From contig NC_089274.1 of assembly GCF_963678975.1 (NCBI RefSeq), positions 32,593,090-32,657,089 on the forward strand: a stretch of DNA of 64,000 nucleotides, in the 5' to 3' direction. This document shows, one piece after another, positions 43,401-55,326 of this stretch. Position numbers and translations under genes: made by a program. Numbering within the stretch: position 1 is the stretch's first letter; every line of letters begins with the position of its first letter. The notes below the pieces were generated by a model, which saw only the letters and a list, made by a program, of their open reading frames with translations, did no database searches and was not told the DNA's origin. Source of the DNA: Dysidea avara (lineage: Eukaryota; Porifera; Demospongiae; Dictyoceratida; Dysideidae).

Positions 43401-44281
43401 TCTTTTATCATCATTCTAAACAAAACTAAGTGACCAGTGTGGCATCAGAAGTACTGGAAAGCACTTTGGTACCATTGAGAGAATCCCTTGAAATGACGCA
43501 CGAAAATTTTGACGTTCTTCACCCAGATGGTGAGAAGTCTCAGATCCTTTCCAGACTAACAGCATAGACAGACTATGCATCCAACCTTATCACATCACTA
43601 TGAGGAAGAGTTGGCTTTTCTTATCTTGGCTGGTAGGGCAGTTTGAATTTGAAAATTTATGTTTTGTTTTCTGCTTCTTGAGAGAAAGCAACCCTGTGCC
43701 GGTAACCCGGTGAATCATTTGCTTATTACTGTGCGTACTTTTTAACTACATTAACTCTAGATAATATCTAGCTAAGCAGCAAGTTCTATCCTGTTCTTTG
43801 TGTGGAGCACGAAATTTTAAAAATAATTTTTGTATCTCACGAAATACTAAAATCGATAGTTCTGTGAAGACAACAATCGTGCCTCCGGTTTCATGGTGGA
43901 TCTAACAATGGGATACTACAATTAACATCCCACAATGGTAAGGGGATTGATTTGTGAAAGTTGATTTTTCGGATTGCGGACCCTATAGGCTATGTCTATG
44001 CTATATGTACACATATATAAGAACTAGCTTACCCCTACTTCTGAGGCACATCTGTATACCATCTGCAGGACGGTATGAGCGCACGAATCAGCACACAAAG
44101 TGGTTGCATCGGCGTTAGAGATGGTCGATGAATCTAAAAGTGCAGCACGGACTCTGGTCCAGGTCGTGTTGCATGCACTCATACTCCCCAATACTGTTCT
44201 AGCATCAGCGCATGACATTATTGGGCTTTGGCCATGAGCAATACCAACTAGAATTAATGCAAGAACCAATTGTTGGATCAT
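37407..44281 (-). CDS. Small secreted cysteine-rich protein (two exons)
   Basis: Exon 1 (44281-44033) begins with a signal peptide MIQQLVLALILVGIAHGQ and has five cysteines in the mature part, ending at donor GTAGGG|GTAAGC in phase 0. Exon 2 (37547-37407) follows acceptor TCTATTGCAG in phase 0. It adds ICNGHCVMKDKKEVG ... AGKGCVFRVATLYLK ... YYLRC and then TAA, with four more cysteines. The total is about 129 residues. Function unknown; secretion is inferred. The 6.5-kb intron contains the right end of the inverted-repeat segment, a hAT element and other repeats. Another exon with the same pattern lies at 35307-35368. Confidence 0.65.
38000..39930. other. Intronic or intergenic stretch with repeat remnants
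   Basis: 38405-38500 carries a GGGCAGATCCAGG ... AAATCCGCC remnant. 38608 has a CTCTAATAGAGCA motif. 39480-39630 resembles the interior of the pogo-like MITE at 4250-4370. No gene supported. Confidence 0.45.
39940..40712. mobile_element. Foldback element carrying a nested hAT
   Basis: Inverted arms of about 65 bp: AGACCCTTTGCAGGTGAGC at 39945 and GCTCACCTGCGAAGGGTCT at 40687. Both continue through CATAGCA.CAT.C.CCAT and GGAGTACAACC. Flanked by TATA/TA-type sequence. Interrupted by the hAT at 40021-40524. Confidence 0.7.
40021..40524. mobile_element. hAT-type MITE (CAGTGTTGGG family)
   Basis: Ends CAGTGTTGGGCAAGTTACT and AGTAACACGT ... CCCAACACTG. Exact 8-bp duplications CTGATAGC at 40013-40020 and 40525-40532. 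The interior is full of GTTACATATTAC/GTAACG words. The CAGTGTTGGG ends are known from hAT elements in many animals. Confidence 0.93.
40725..42525. other. Stretch without a supported gene
   Basis: 41180-41340 is GC-richer and ends in a good donor-like AAAA|GTAAGTC. It might be an untranslated first exon, but no downstream coding exon could be assigned. The open frames at 41542-41994 show no motif. Confidence 0.4.
42530..42785. repeat. TAGTGACGTTCACTAC palindromic array (right)
   Basis: About eight copies of the same unit as at 33985-34392, in inverted relation to that array. Confidence 0.92.
42789..43700. mobile_element. Nested foldback element
   Basis: Ends GGCACAGGGTTGCTTTCTT and AAGCAACCCTGTGCC. 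Inverted arms of about 200 bp share GAGACTTCTCACCATCTGGG and TAGTCTGT(TT)ATGCTGTTAG. The corresponding site in the left inverted repeat (about 33965) is uninterrupted and shows the empty target. Open frames inside carry no transposase motif. Confidence 0.78.
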
Positions 44282-44289
44282 CCTGGCTA

Positions 44290-46420
44290 GTTAGCTAATA
44301 GACGCAATTAGAACAATTTGTAAGCTGCGATTTTAGCATGACTTTTAGATTCGTAGCTACCTCTATATGTAGGTCAATGCGGTTGCATGCATGCATGCAT
44401 GCATGCCTCTCACATTAAACCTTGGTTGCGTAACAGTAATGAGTTAACATTGAAATGAAAAAAATTTTGGTCTGCAATCCGCAGTATTCAGTATGTACAT
44501 GTTGAGAAATAACTATGTATATGATTAGTTTGTAGCAGTGTAAGACAAAAGCAAATGTTAGCCTCTCACAATATTTTATATTGTGCGCACATATATAATA
44601 TACATATAGTACATGCAGCAATATGTTAACTTTACATATACATATACTTCAACTGGTATTCCATTCTTGGATGGCTATAATCTACATGGTTTTGTATGTG
44701 CATGCGTGCGTGCACATGTGTGTATGCATGCATGTAGTACTATCCCAGTAAAGGCATACTTCAAAAGAATTTACATGGGCAATATGGTATAGTTATTGTC
44801 CAGTAAAATATTAAACACCAAAAAACTATGATGTACAATATTGGCAATTTAAAGGTAATGCGGTATCAGCATAATTATGTTTATGCAAGCTGAATATGAA
44901 CCATATACATCAAAGTGCCTATAGCATATTACTTGGATATAAGCCAGTTATATTACAGCAGTTATAGATATTAATAGTGGTTAATAGTCACGGAGTCCTT
45001 ACCACTATATGAAGCCATATACATCATGCAATGTACTAATAGTCTTTACTTGGATATAAGCCAGTTATATCACAGAAGTTGAAGAATATCTTAATTATTA
45101 ACACTTGTCCTTGGCTTCACCTCAGACTGGTGTCAGTAACAAAGATATTCTGCAATATAACTATAACATCTTGCAGTTTAGAGCATGGATGTTATGTTGC
45201 ATGGAAGTCATCAGGGCATGGCTAGCAGCATGTATAAACAAACATGCTGAACCTATAGTGACCACAAGAATTAATTGAGCTCTAAATCTATTAATAACTT
45301 AATGTTTATTGCTAGGCACATAATGTTGCCATACACCTGTGTACACTCCACAACCACATTCATTAAGTTTTGTGTGGTCTCTTTACACTACACATATATC
45401 ATCATGAGCAATAAATAAGATCTACTTAATACATAAACAGTTAACATGCATGCACACATGATTTAATTGTTAGTTTGTAAACCACAATAGTAAGTCTAAT
45501 TCAAAACATACTTTTAAAGGTGGAATTCCATGCTGCTAAACATAAAGAAGGTAGTTATGGCCTGCAATGATCATAAATTTTATTTTCTCAAGCAAAATCT
45601 AGTGATTGCACAAATAATATGATGTAGAATAGTTGCAGATTGTGAATTGCATGCAATATTAGTAAATATGTAAGAGAAACTACAGTGTAGCTGATGAATT
45701 GTGGATGTCAGCAACATCATACCCAAGTTTTTGTCCACAGTGTAAACGGTGCCACCACAATGATATGTTACTATAAATATTCCATACCTTATACAGTGTA
45801 ACCACAATGAAAGCATCTTATCATTACAGCCACACCCAATCTTTGAGCTAAGTCACACCTTATATTTGGATCCCAGCCACACCCCTATTTGAATATAGTG
45901 ACACCCTATCTTTGGATTGACTGCACTTTCTATAATATACCACCATAAGAATATCTACATCCCATATTAGTAGCTACATTGCGGGGTATACTCCTGCACC
46001 AATTCTCATATATATTGTCAAAAGCTACTAAGCAGTTTGCCACAATTCTCCATGGGATATATATGTAATGATACTATACACATGATGTATTATCAGAATA
46101 CATTACATATAAAAAGTATCATCAACACAATCATGTTGCATTATAGATGAAAACAACTATTGATGTTGGATAAATCCATTATGTTAACAACCTTAATTAT
46201 ATGGGCACACAATTTACAACACTATACTACTCTTCCTTGGTGCATGAAAAGTATGATTATAGTAGCTACAAGGACAAATTAGGAATTTTAAGGTATCATA
46301 AACCAAAAATAATGAAACGCATGCCTACACCTCAGCCAAAAAAATGGCCGCAATGATGTTATAATTTTAATAATGACTGAATTAAGTAGGAATTAAATTT
46401 TCACTAGTATGCGTATCTTC
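44290..46420. other. AT-rich stretch with minor repeats
   Basis: (GCAT)n microsatellite at 44388-44408. An imperfect duplication of about 115 bp shares TTACTTGGATATAAGCCAGT (44930 and 45047). Degenerate TATTTGGAT..CAGCCACACCC units lie at 45828-45930. No gene supported. Confidence 0.5.
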
Positions 46421-46429
46421 TGCAGGCCA

Positions 46430-47990
46430 CCTTTCTTTCACTGCTTGGCTGTGCTTTCTTAAAATGATCAACTGCTGTTGCACAAACTATTTCTTGGAGT
46501 AGGTTATTTATTCCATGGCTCAACAACTCTTGTAAAAAACATTTCCTGGCACCTGTTCTTGTTAAATAGCTTAAATGTATGACCTCTGGTATTGATAATG
46601 GGTGAAAAAGTTAAAAAGTCAGAATAATCTATACTTGTTGTGTATAGCATATTATAGACAGCAATATTGTCACCTCTGTAACGTCTATAATGTATGCAGT
46701 GATGGTAAGTTAAGTACTTTCAATTGTTCCTCATAGTCAAGATAAAATGTCTTGTAGATTTGATCATTCCAGTGGCTTTCTGCTGAATTTTTGGATGTCT
46801 GCTTTATAGTAAAAGGTCCCAAGTTACCATATTCCAAAATAGGACATACTAATGATTTGTATAGATATTAGACAAGTAAATGAATCTGCAGAAATATTCA
46901 AAAAGGTCCATTTAATAAGGCCAAGAAGCCTATTAGCTTTGTTAACCACTAGCTGTCAAACACTGATTATGAAACTTAAGATTGTAATCAGTCAACACCC
47001 CCAAATCCTTTTCCTCTTTTACCTTAAATTAACAATATCCACCCCATCATCTTATAATAATATCTTGGATTAAACTTGGCCTATATGTAGTATTTTACAT
47101 TTAGAAATATTGAAAGGTATGCTGACCATTCAACGCGAGTGTTAATATCTTCTTGCAGGGAAGATATTGGGTTAGCATGACTAATGTTGGAATAAATTTT
47201 TGTGTTGTCTGCAAATAAAAGAACTTCATTCCTTAATAACGATGGCAGATCATTGATGAAAATAGCCAAAGACCCAAGACTGATCCTTGAAGTATTCCAC
47301 TTATTACTTCACTCCAACCATGCAGACAATGAACTATTCACAGAAACTCTTTGTTTGCATCCCTTCAAAAGGTCTTGTATCCAATTAAACAGACCACCTA
47401 TAAAATCATATGCATAAATCTTTTTGGGTAACCTTTCATGAGGTACAAAGTCAAAAGCCTTCTTAAAAAAAGGTACAAAACATCCTTGAAATTGGGATAA
47501 TATAGTTGTTAGCTACTTTCCAGTCCTCATTCCAGTCTAAAAGTAGTTTACTCTCACTTAGCTAATAGCTTCTTAAAAATTATAGAGGTAGAGGTATGCT
47601 TATATCAGCTGTTGCTTCCTCCAACACTCTGGCTCATCAGGTCCAGTTGCTTTACTATAGAATTAAAATCACACAATTTTCCCCTTACAATGTCTACTAC
47701 ATCAATTGATATGCCATCGAGACAAGTTACAAATTCATGGTCTTGAAACTCAGGGATATTATCTGATGACTCTCTGGTGAGTGTACTAGTAAAAAACTTG
47801 CTCAACATTTCTGCTTTATCTTCATCAGTTGCTACTTCAATATCATTAAGTTACTCATAACAGGGTAGGAATGGAGGCTTTAACTTTGACCTTAGAGTTT
47901 ACATATCGCCAAAAAGCTTTAGGGTTGGTCTTCACTTCCTCAACAATTTTCACCGCAAATATAGATCTCAAGTCATGAGTAAGGCTTCTA
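46430..47990 (-). pseudogene. Decayed LINE (non-LTR retrotransposon) reverse transcriptase
   Basis: Minus-strand fragments in order: KTNPKAFWRYVNSKVKV (about 47930-47880), KAEMLSKFFTSTLTRESSDN ... CLDGISIDVVDIVRGKL (47820-47605), IFINDLPSLLRNEVLLFAD (47269-47180, with D-N at the active site where D-D is expected) and the C-terminal region to about 46440. Fragments are in different frames with deletions. The order and motifs fit a Jockey/CR1/L2-type ORF2. Inactive. Confidence 0.85.
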
Positions 47991-48039
47991 AGAGAATTTC
48001 TTACTGTATAGTAGGACAATGAAGGAGTGCGTGCTACAT

Positions 48040-48400
48040 GCAGGCGTGCCTGGATCCAGACTTTTAGAAGGGGAAGCTCAGCTCATAATGGTGGACTCCC
48101 AGCAATGTTTCATTGTTAAATCTTATCATTTAGGCCTGCAACTGAAGCCTTTAACAGTTGCTTTAGAAGATAAAGGCGATAATTATTTTTAGAAGCACTT
48201 ATCACAGAAAGAGCAGTTTCAAGTGACATTTGAAGTATTATTACTGTAAACAAAGGTAGTTTTGTCTTGTGCTGATAATTATAAACTGATTTTAGTATCG
48301 AGAAGAAAAATTTGTCAGCAGCTAGACTCAGTCTAGGTGTCTGCCAATTGGGGGTTCTAACCCTTTGAGCCCAGCAGATATGCCCCTGCACTAGCTGCTT
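48040..48400. repeat. Degenerate repeat remnant
   Basis: GCGTGCCTGGATCCAGACTT at the left and AGCAGATATGCCCCTGCAC at the right look like decayed transposon ends. No duplication found. Confidence 0.35.
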
Positions 48401-48665
48401 CTCTTGTTCGCTTCATCATTATCCAGACTGGTAGCATATTTTCCTTCATGACTTTCTTTGAGTTTCAAGCAAACTGTCACATAGCTAAGTGCTACTATTA
48501 CCATGTAAACAAAGTTAGTAAGATAACTTGACAAACTTCAAAGTGAATACAGTTTAGCAATAATAATTACGTGGTGTGCTATACATTTAGTTAATTGTCA
48601 AAGATTTTTGATTACTTACATATACTCGTATAGTGCTGTCATTAACTATATAATTGTGTAATATT

Positions 48666-48720
48666 GTGACCGGTTTTATGAAAAGGGGTCTTCCCACGTA
48701 CACATCTGATTTACCAACTT
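48666..48720. repeat. Single end of the TGTGACC transposon family
   Basis: TGTGACCGGTTTTATGAAAA then GGGGTCTTCCC, related to 36064 and 49704. No partner end found nearby. Confidence 0.55.
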
Positions 48721-48966
48721 TATTCATAGTGTCAGACAAATTGAAGGAAATTAATGACATCAAATCTGGTCAATAGTTAGCACCAACATTGCTCAGCCTA
48801 AATGGATAAAAAAATTTAGTTCTATATATATAGCTCCTATGGATGAATAGCTCCTATGGATGAGTGTTAAAGACCTGTTTACAAAAGTCAGTTAAATTAA
48901 TTTGTACTTATTTACTATACAGTGTGTTTAGTGGTCATGAACTTACAGAAAAAGTTCACAAACAAT

Positions 48967-49250
48967 CATAAGAAAAATTAGGAATTTTAAACTATAGAGT
49001 AGGGACAATGTAGTACCACGATAAAAAGTACTGAAACAAGCTGGATTGGAGTAGTATGCAATGTCCAATTGCTGTAAACAATTATCCCTACTGTGCTGCG
49101 AAGATTGAAACGCAGTGGGAAATTTGCTTCTTATTGTTTTACAGCAATTGGACATTACATACTACTCCAATCCAGCTTGTTTATGTACTTTTTATCGTGG
49201 TACTATGTTGTCCCTACTCTAGTTTAAAATTCCCAATTTTTCTTATACTT
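48967..49250. mobile_element. Palindromic MITE
   Basis: Arms of about 105 bp: AGAAAAATTAGGAATTTTAA at 48971 and its complement near 49225. They share GTACCACGATAAAAAGTAC and GCTGGATTGGAGTAGTATG. The spacer is about 60 bp. The outer ends are ATAAG/CTTAT. Confidence 0.82.
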
Positions 49251-49506
49251 GTTTGAGTTAACTTAAGATGATCTAAATGATTACCAGTTCTATGGAACCT
49301 TTTCTATAGTGTTTTCTTCTTATGTTTAAGATCAATTACTTTATTATTAATGGTAATTTTCTGCGTTCAGATTTATAGTGCCTTGGGATAGAGCATTCCA
49401 TAGCAGACTTAAGATGTTGCATAAAAAATCCCAGCACTGACATACATTTCTTGTAATTCTGTTGTCCAGGCAGTTTCATTAAGGGTTTAAGCTTCATATA
49501 GTCTCC

Positions 49507-49680
49507 TCAGGGCGGATCTAGGATTTATAAAAGGTAGGGCTAGCTCAAGGTACTAATCACTTGGGTAGAGGTGTGCGAAGCACACTTCCCAGCATGCAAA
49601 GTGGAACTAGGGGGGGTCTGGGGGCATGCCCCCCAGGAAAAATTTGAAAAATAGATGCTAAAATACTGCAATTTGGAGAC
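49507..49680. repeat. GGGCGGATCTAGG repeat remnant
   Basis: Begins CAGGGCGGATCTAGGATTT and contains GGGGGTCTGGGGGCATGCCC, a recurrent transposon sequence type in invertebrates. The right end is not resolved. Confidence 0.5.
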
Positions 49681-49703
49681 AGTTCCACATAAAATTCATA
49701 ATA

Positions 49704-49941
49704 TGTGACCAGATTTGCGAAAAGGGGTCTTCCACACGCATCCAATTCTGTGAACTTGGGAGATTATAACTTGGTGTTCAAGTATCATGAAGTCCTGAAA
49801 TTTCTCCACCCAATCAACCTATGTCGGTGCGTACCACTGACCAAGTTTCAAGTTAATACCCTTTCCAATCTAAAGTTATGAATTGTCAAAGTTTGTAAAT
49901 TGAATGTGTGTGGAAGACCTCTTTTTGCAAATCCAGTCACA
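49704..49941. mobile_element. TA-flanked MITE, TGTGACCAGATTTGCG ends
   Basis: 238 bp, left TGTGACCAGATTTGCGAAAA, right TTTTTGCAAATCCAGTCACA, TA on both sides. Deletion derivative of the 36064-37089 family. Confidence 0.85.
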
Positions 49942-50628
49942 TATTTTCTGCCTGCAGATATTCTATATACTGCCTTTAGATTATAGGTATGGCTCTCTGA
50001 AGCATTTTGTTTATGGAAAAGTGTGGGTAGGTACAGCCAACCAAGTACATGATGCACCCCTCTCACAATTGCACAATGCTGAATAGATGCATGTTAGAAT
50101 AATAATGTTGAAAGTGGAAAATTTTGAGATTTGAACAATACAAGATTGAATCTGAGAGCATTCTCAATGGAAATTGTGTACCTGAATTAAGCATTGCCAT
50201 ACATATTAACTACACAAGTAGATGAATGAAGCCCTTTAAACAGACCAATGCACTTCATTGTATGCATAGGTGCTGGCAGATTTGGAAAAATTCCATAACA
50301 GAACCAACTACATGTTTCCAGTGAATGTTCTATTAGAGTAGTTAGCTGACTGCTCTATCAAGGCACACGGTAGTGTGTCGTGCGGCCCAATTAAGAAGCC
50401 GGCGCGCAACACCCACGAGTATATTGACAGGAAGAAAGAAAACGCAATTTTCACACCTCCGTAGCTCTGTGCTGCCTTGATGAAACAAGCCGATTTTTGC
50501 TGTGGACATGCCCTTCAACTTCAGCACTCCACATTCCAAATTTGAGCGAAATCGCTTCAAGCGTTCCCGAGATATGCAACTTCAAAAATTGGCTTAGTTT
50601 CTTCGTTTTTTTCTTCCTCTTCTTCTTC

Positions 50629-53132
50629 GGTGGGGTCTATTCTACGGAACGGAACGGAATGATGGACTAAACTACGGAACGGAATGCTTTCTCAAATTGA
50701 AGCTTGCAGCTTACCATTGCTGTACAAGTTATCGGTGGCACTTCCAGCTGGTAAACAAACGTATCCCAAGAAAGATAAAACGAACTTAAGTATCGATTGT
50801 GGGTTCTTGCTGTTTATCTTCGGATGTATCAAGTAGGGAACTTAATGCATGACTTGTTTTTGCTAATATGTGAGTTGTTTTTGCTTACTTTGACTTTAGA
50901 ATGTACAATCTGAGGCTCGGCCTTTCTAATAGGCATAAATCCGGAAGTATGTAGCTACACTACAAAGGAAACAAATATGGTGACAAGCTGAATCAACTCT
51001 GTCAGGCTAAACAGAATCTAAAGGAATTTTGTGCAGTGTGTGAGGAGCAAACATTCAGATACCTCAAGGAGGCTATATTGTGTGAACATCAATGATTCAT
51101 TAGCAGAATAGTGGACTACATAATGTCAGATATCTTAGCCTGAGTAGTGAGTTGAATCCAGGATGGGGTCTATTTTACAGAATGGAATGTTTTCTGAATC
51201 AAAACTTACAGCTTGTCTAGCTGCTATCATTGCTGAAGTTGCATTCATCAGTGGAACTTCCAGGAAATGGAATAGGATAATAATAAAATATTAATAGCAG
51301 TTTCATGCAGTACATTGTTCTATTACCTGATATATCAAGCAGTCTCTTCAATTCGCATTTATTGCATGACCAAGGCAAGTTTTGTTACTACAATACAGTA
51401 GCTGATTGGATGTCAGTTGCTTCTGGTGATCTTGAAAAGATAAATAGTTTAGAAGACCACTCAATTTCTTCAGTTTCAGAGCGTAATATCCACAGAGAAA
51501 TTAACTAGAAAGTTACTGGTGACAGGAAAAGTCTAGGTGATCATGACTTTATTCAGTCTAATAAACAGAATATATGGTTGATTGAGTGAGGTATCACTTG
51601 CAGAATGTTCAAACAACCAGCGATGAGATGCATGCATGGATTCATTGAATTTTTGTTACAGTTGGAGACATTAAATATCCAAAAGCAAACTGACTGTATA
51701 ATATTAATTCACTTGCTCTATATTTTCTCAATTTTGAGCCTGTATAGCTACAAATAATTAAATTTTTCTCAGTCCTAGAATAAGATGGGAGAGAAAATTT
51801 ATCATTGTTTACCTATACTGTACAACTTCAAAGGAAATGAAGAATAAAATTAGTAAAACCACAACAAGGTGAATTACAGATTTAAATACTAAATATGAAT
51901 TAGAGCCTTTAGATAATTATTGTTCCAAAGCAAAATTGTAGATGGAAAAAACAAGGACTGGTGAGATCTTGGTTATTTAATGACAGCAGTTGGAGATAAA
52001 AAGGGTGGTAACTTCTTGTTCTTGAATATGTTGCAAAGTGGAGGTACAAATCAAAATGGGATATCAATTTCATTATGAAAAATTTGTATACTTAAATAAT
52101 CTAGCATTACTGTCTTCATTTGTCCTCCACTTAAATATGCTACAGCAGTGTCGGTACATTGGCAGTCTACCTTGAAATCTCAACTCTAGAGTAGATCCAA
52201 CACAGAGCAGCCCACACTGTAACAAATACATGTGATCCCACTGTAATTTCATGGACCATGCAGCTGGACTGGGAATCACTTGAAAATAGATGAACAAATT
52301 TAACCTGTTTTGTTTGAAGTGAAGCATGTGAAATGTTACACTTAAGAAATCCTAGATTCTTAGGTGGTATGTAATTAATGTGAGTGTTCCATTTCCGGTC
52401 TGACTAGATACATTGAAATTACACACACATCTTGGTCCAAATCACATTTGCCTGGTGGCTATGGGCATGGTTTGCATAGCTAGGCTTATAATTGAGATTT
52501 GGTTGATCTTGGAGTTTTGGCATTTGGCCTGATTCAAGGCTAGAAGTCAGACACATCCTTGAATTTGTGCAACAGAAAAAATCAGTTCACTATTGAATAC
52601 AGCATTAGTACACTGCACCAGCTGTTAATAACTCCATGCATACAATTCAGTGATGTTCGTAGAATATAGCCCCTTTGCGATCTGCCAAAATATTTGCTCC
52701 TCTCACACTGCTCAAAATTCTTCAAGTTTTAATTCAGCTGGCTCTTTCCTGTTACTAGTGTCTTCCTGCTTGCTTTATTTGTACACTGACATATGACTTG
52801 AAAAGCCGGTCCAGACTGTTTTCTAAAGTCAAAATGAGCAAACCAGCTCACATAAAGTGCCCTTCTTGGTATATCCGTAGATGAACCAAGGATGAACATC
52901 ACTGATACAGCTCATCCCACAATTAATACTTCGTTACTAATGACAACCAACAAGAACCCACAATCGATCCTTTAATTCTTTTTATCTTATGTTTAATCAC
53001 CCACTGAAGGTGCCACTGATAACTCGTAAGGGCAGTTTCAGCAATGGTAAGTTGCAAGCTTCAATTTGAGAAAGCGTTCCGTTCTGTAGTTTAGTCCATC
53101 GTTCCGTTCCGTTCCGTAGAATAGTCCCCACC
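50629..53132. mobile_element. 2.5-kb MULE-like element in composite repeat copy 1
   Basis: Ends GGTGGGGTCTATTCTACGG and CCGTAGAATAGTCCCCACC. The arms carry ACGGAACGGAACGGAAT units and continue through CTTGCAGCTTACCATTGCTG. The flanks TTCTTCTTC and TTCTTCTTA match at 8 of 9 bases. An internal copy of the arm lies at 51160-51270. No transposase recognised in the interior. Confidence 0.8.
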
Positions 53133-53689
53133 TTCTTCTTATTTTTCTTCCTCTTGTCGCACACTTACAAAAACTGCTATACAAAGCGAACGCCATATCC
53201 GATTGCCTTGAACTTTGACACACAGAAGGGGAGTATAAAGGCGCATCTCGGTACCAACTTTGGCTGGAATACGATAAACAGGCAAAGCGTTATGAGCAAT
53301 TATTCACGAAAAATAACACCAATATGTTGTCACGCCTACAGGGTAAACCGCGTATGGGAAGAAGATGAAAATCGGTAGGTGAATAGGTTAACTATTGAAC
53401 CTCAAACCTTTTGTGGTTTGAAAGAAATCGAGCTAAAACCAGGAAGATACAACGAAAAAACCAACAGTGTGTAACAATTACGCAATCGAGATTAGCTAAT
53501 AAAAAAAAAAGCGACTACTTGTCACGCCTACCAGAAAAACCGCTTGGGGTAATGCTTTGAAAATCACTGTACAGACGGAGTAATCATCTTAGAAAGGCTC
53601 TTCACTGGTGTAGAAGAATCAGACTTAAAGCCACGGAGTTATAACACGAAATCCAACTTGGTGTAGCAAGTGCAAGATCGAGATACTCT

Positions 53690-54519
53690 AATAGAGCAGT
53701 CACCCTAATAGAGCAGTCACCCTGTAGAGAATACAACAGATCAGCTAGAAACAAGTAGCCTGTATAAAGATCAGCTAGAAACAAGTCACCCTGTAGAGAG
53801 ATCAGCCAGAAAAATTCACCCTGTAGAAAGTTCAGCTAAAAGAAGTTACCTTGTAGGGAGTTCAACTATATACGGAAAGAGGTAGTTCAGCTAGAAGAAA
53901 TTACCTTGTAGAGTTCAGATACAAACAAATCTCCCTGTAGAGAGATCAGCTAGAAGCAGTTTGCTCAGCTACAAGCAAATCATCCTGTAGAAAGATCAGC
54001 TAGAAGAAGTAACCTTGTAGAGAGTTCAGTTACAAAGAAACCACCATGTAGAGAGTTCAGCTACAAACTAGTGACCTTGTAGAGACATCAGCTAGTAGAA
54101 GTTACCTTGTAGAGAGTTCAGCTACAAACAATTCACCCTGTAGAGACATCAGCTAGAAGAAGTTACCTTGTAGATCGTTCAGCTACAAACAAATCACCCT
54201 GTAGAGAGATCAGCTAGAAGAAGTTACCTTGTAGAGAGTTTAGCTACAAGGAAACCACCATGTAGAGAGTTCAGCTGCAAAGAAATCACCCTGTATAAAA
54301 TTCTGCCTCAAACAAATTGCCCTGTAGAAAGATCAGTTAGAAGAAGTTACCTTGTAGAGAGTTCAGCTACAAAGAAACCATTCTGTAAAGAGCCCAGCTG
54401 CAAACAAATCGCCTGTACAGAATTCAGCTACAAATAAATCACCCTGTAGAGAGATCAGCTAGAAGAAGTTACCTTGTAGATCGTTCAGCTACAAAGAAAT
54501 CACCCTGTAGAGAGATCAG
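53690..54519. repeat. 31-bp tandem array, block 1a
   Basis: About 26 degenerate units of the type TGTAGAGAGATCAGCTAGAA + GAAGTTACCT, alternating with TTCAGCTACAAACAAATCAC variants. Confidence 0.93.
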
Positions 54520-55326
54520 TAGGGACCCGCCGATTATGCTCATAATTTTACCTATTATGCTATGCTGCACTGCTCAAATATTTACCTATTATGCTTAAAT
54601 TTATGCTCAATACTTACCTATTAGGCCAATGAAACTTGATTAGCAGTTTCGCGTCATCGCCCGCATGCTTTTGATACACCCGCATGGAATTTCATTATTG
54701 GTATTTCAGATCGAAATACTCTAATAGAACAGTCACTTTTACTCTAATAGAGCAATCAGCTATACTCTAATGGAAAAATCACTTGTTATAGATTAGTAAC
54801 GTACTTTAGCTATTTAATGCAAGAATAATCAGTGTAGATCTCACTGTTTTTTGGCAGAAATCTTCATGTTTGGATGTGTGTTGTGCTTTTGGAAAAATAA
54901 TGAATAATGAATAATAACCGCCCGCCCGCATCAAATTTTCAAAAATCTGAGCGAGAAACTGGTAATCAAGTTTCATTGGCCTTATGCTCAAATTATGCCC
55001 AATTATTTATGCCTCAGTTCTCATGCTCTGCTAATAATTTCCAGTTTATGGATAAATAACAAGTGGCTGAAGCACAAACTTACTTGTCAAAATGCATATC
55101 ACAGAAAAGATCGATATATTCTAATAGAACAGTCAGCTATGTGATTGTTCTATTAGAGTTACTGACTGTTCTATTAGAGTATATCGATCTTTCCGTGATA
55201 GCTATTTTGATAAGCAAGAATTCATACTATTATACAAATATTCTGCCTATTATGCTAGCATTATGCTCAATGCTTTCAGGCACCTATTATGCTCATAATT
55301 ATGCCAGCATAATCGGCGGGTCCCTA
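54520..55326. mobile_element. hAT-type element inserted in the 31-bp array
   Basis: Ends TAGGGACCCGCCGATTATGC and GCATAATCGGCGGGTCCCTA. Exact 8-bp duplication GAGATCAG at 54512-54519 and 55327-55334, made from array sequence. The interior repeats ACCTATTATGCT words and holds a small palindrome (55108-55195) of the CTCTAATAGA motif. No transposase. Confidence 0.92.

Larger units (their letters stand above)
33686..43983. mobile_element. 10.3-kb segment bounded by long inverted repeats
   Basis: Left end GGGTCCGCAATCCGAAAAAT, right end its complement. Similarity of about 280 bp continues inward on both sides (CCGGAGGCACGATTGTTGTC, TTTCGTGCTCCACACAAAG), followed by subterminal TAGTGACGTTCACTAC arrays (33985-34392 and 42530-42785). 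The right arm is interrupted by a foldback insertion (42789-43700). No transposase was recognised inside. It could be one large element or two related insertions in opposite orientation. No clean target duplication was found. Confidence 0.6.

Noticed and set aside
42722-43433. Two open frames of 127 and 103 codons
   Set aside because: They lie inside a foldback element and its inverted arms. No transposase or other motif; composition looks random.
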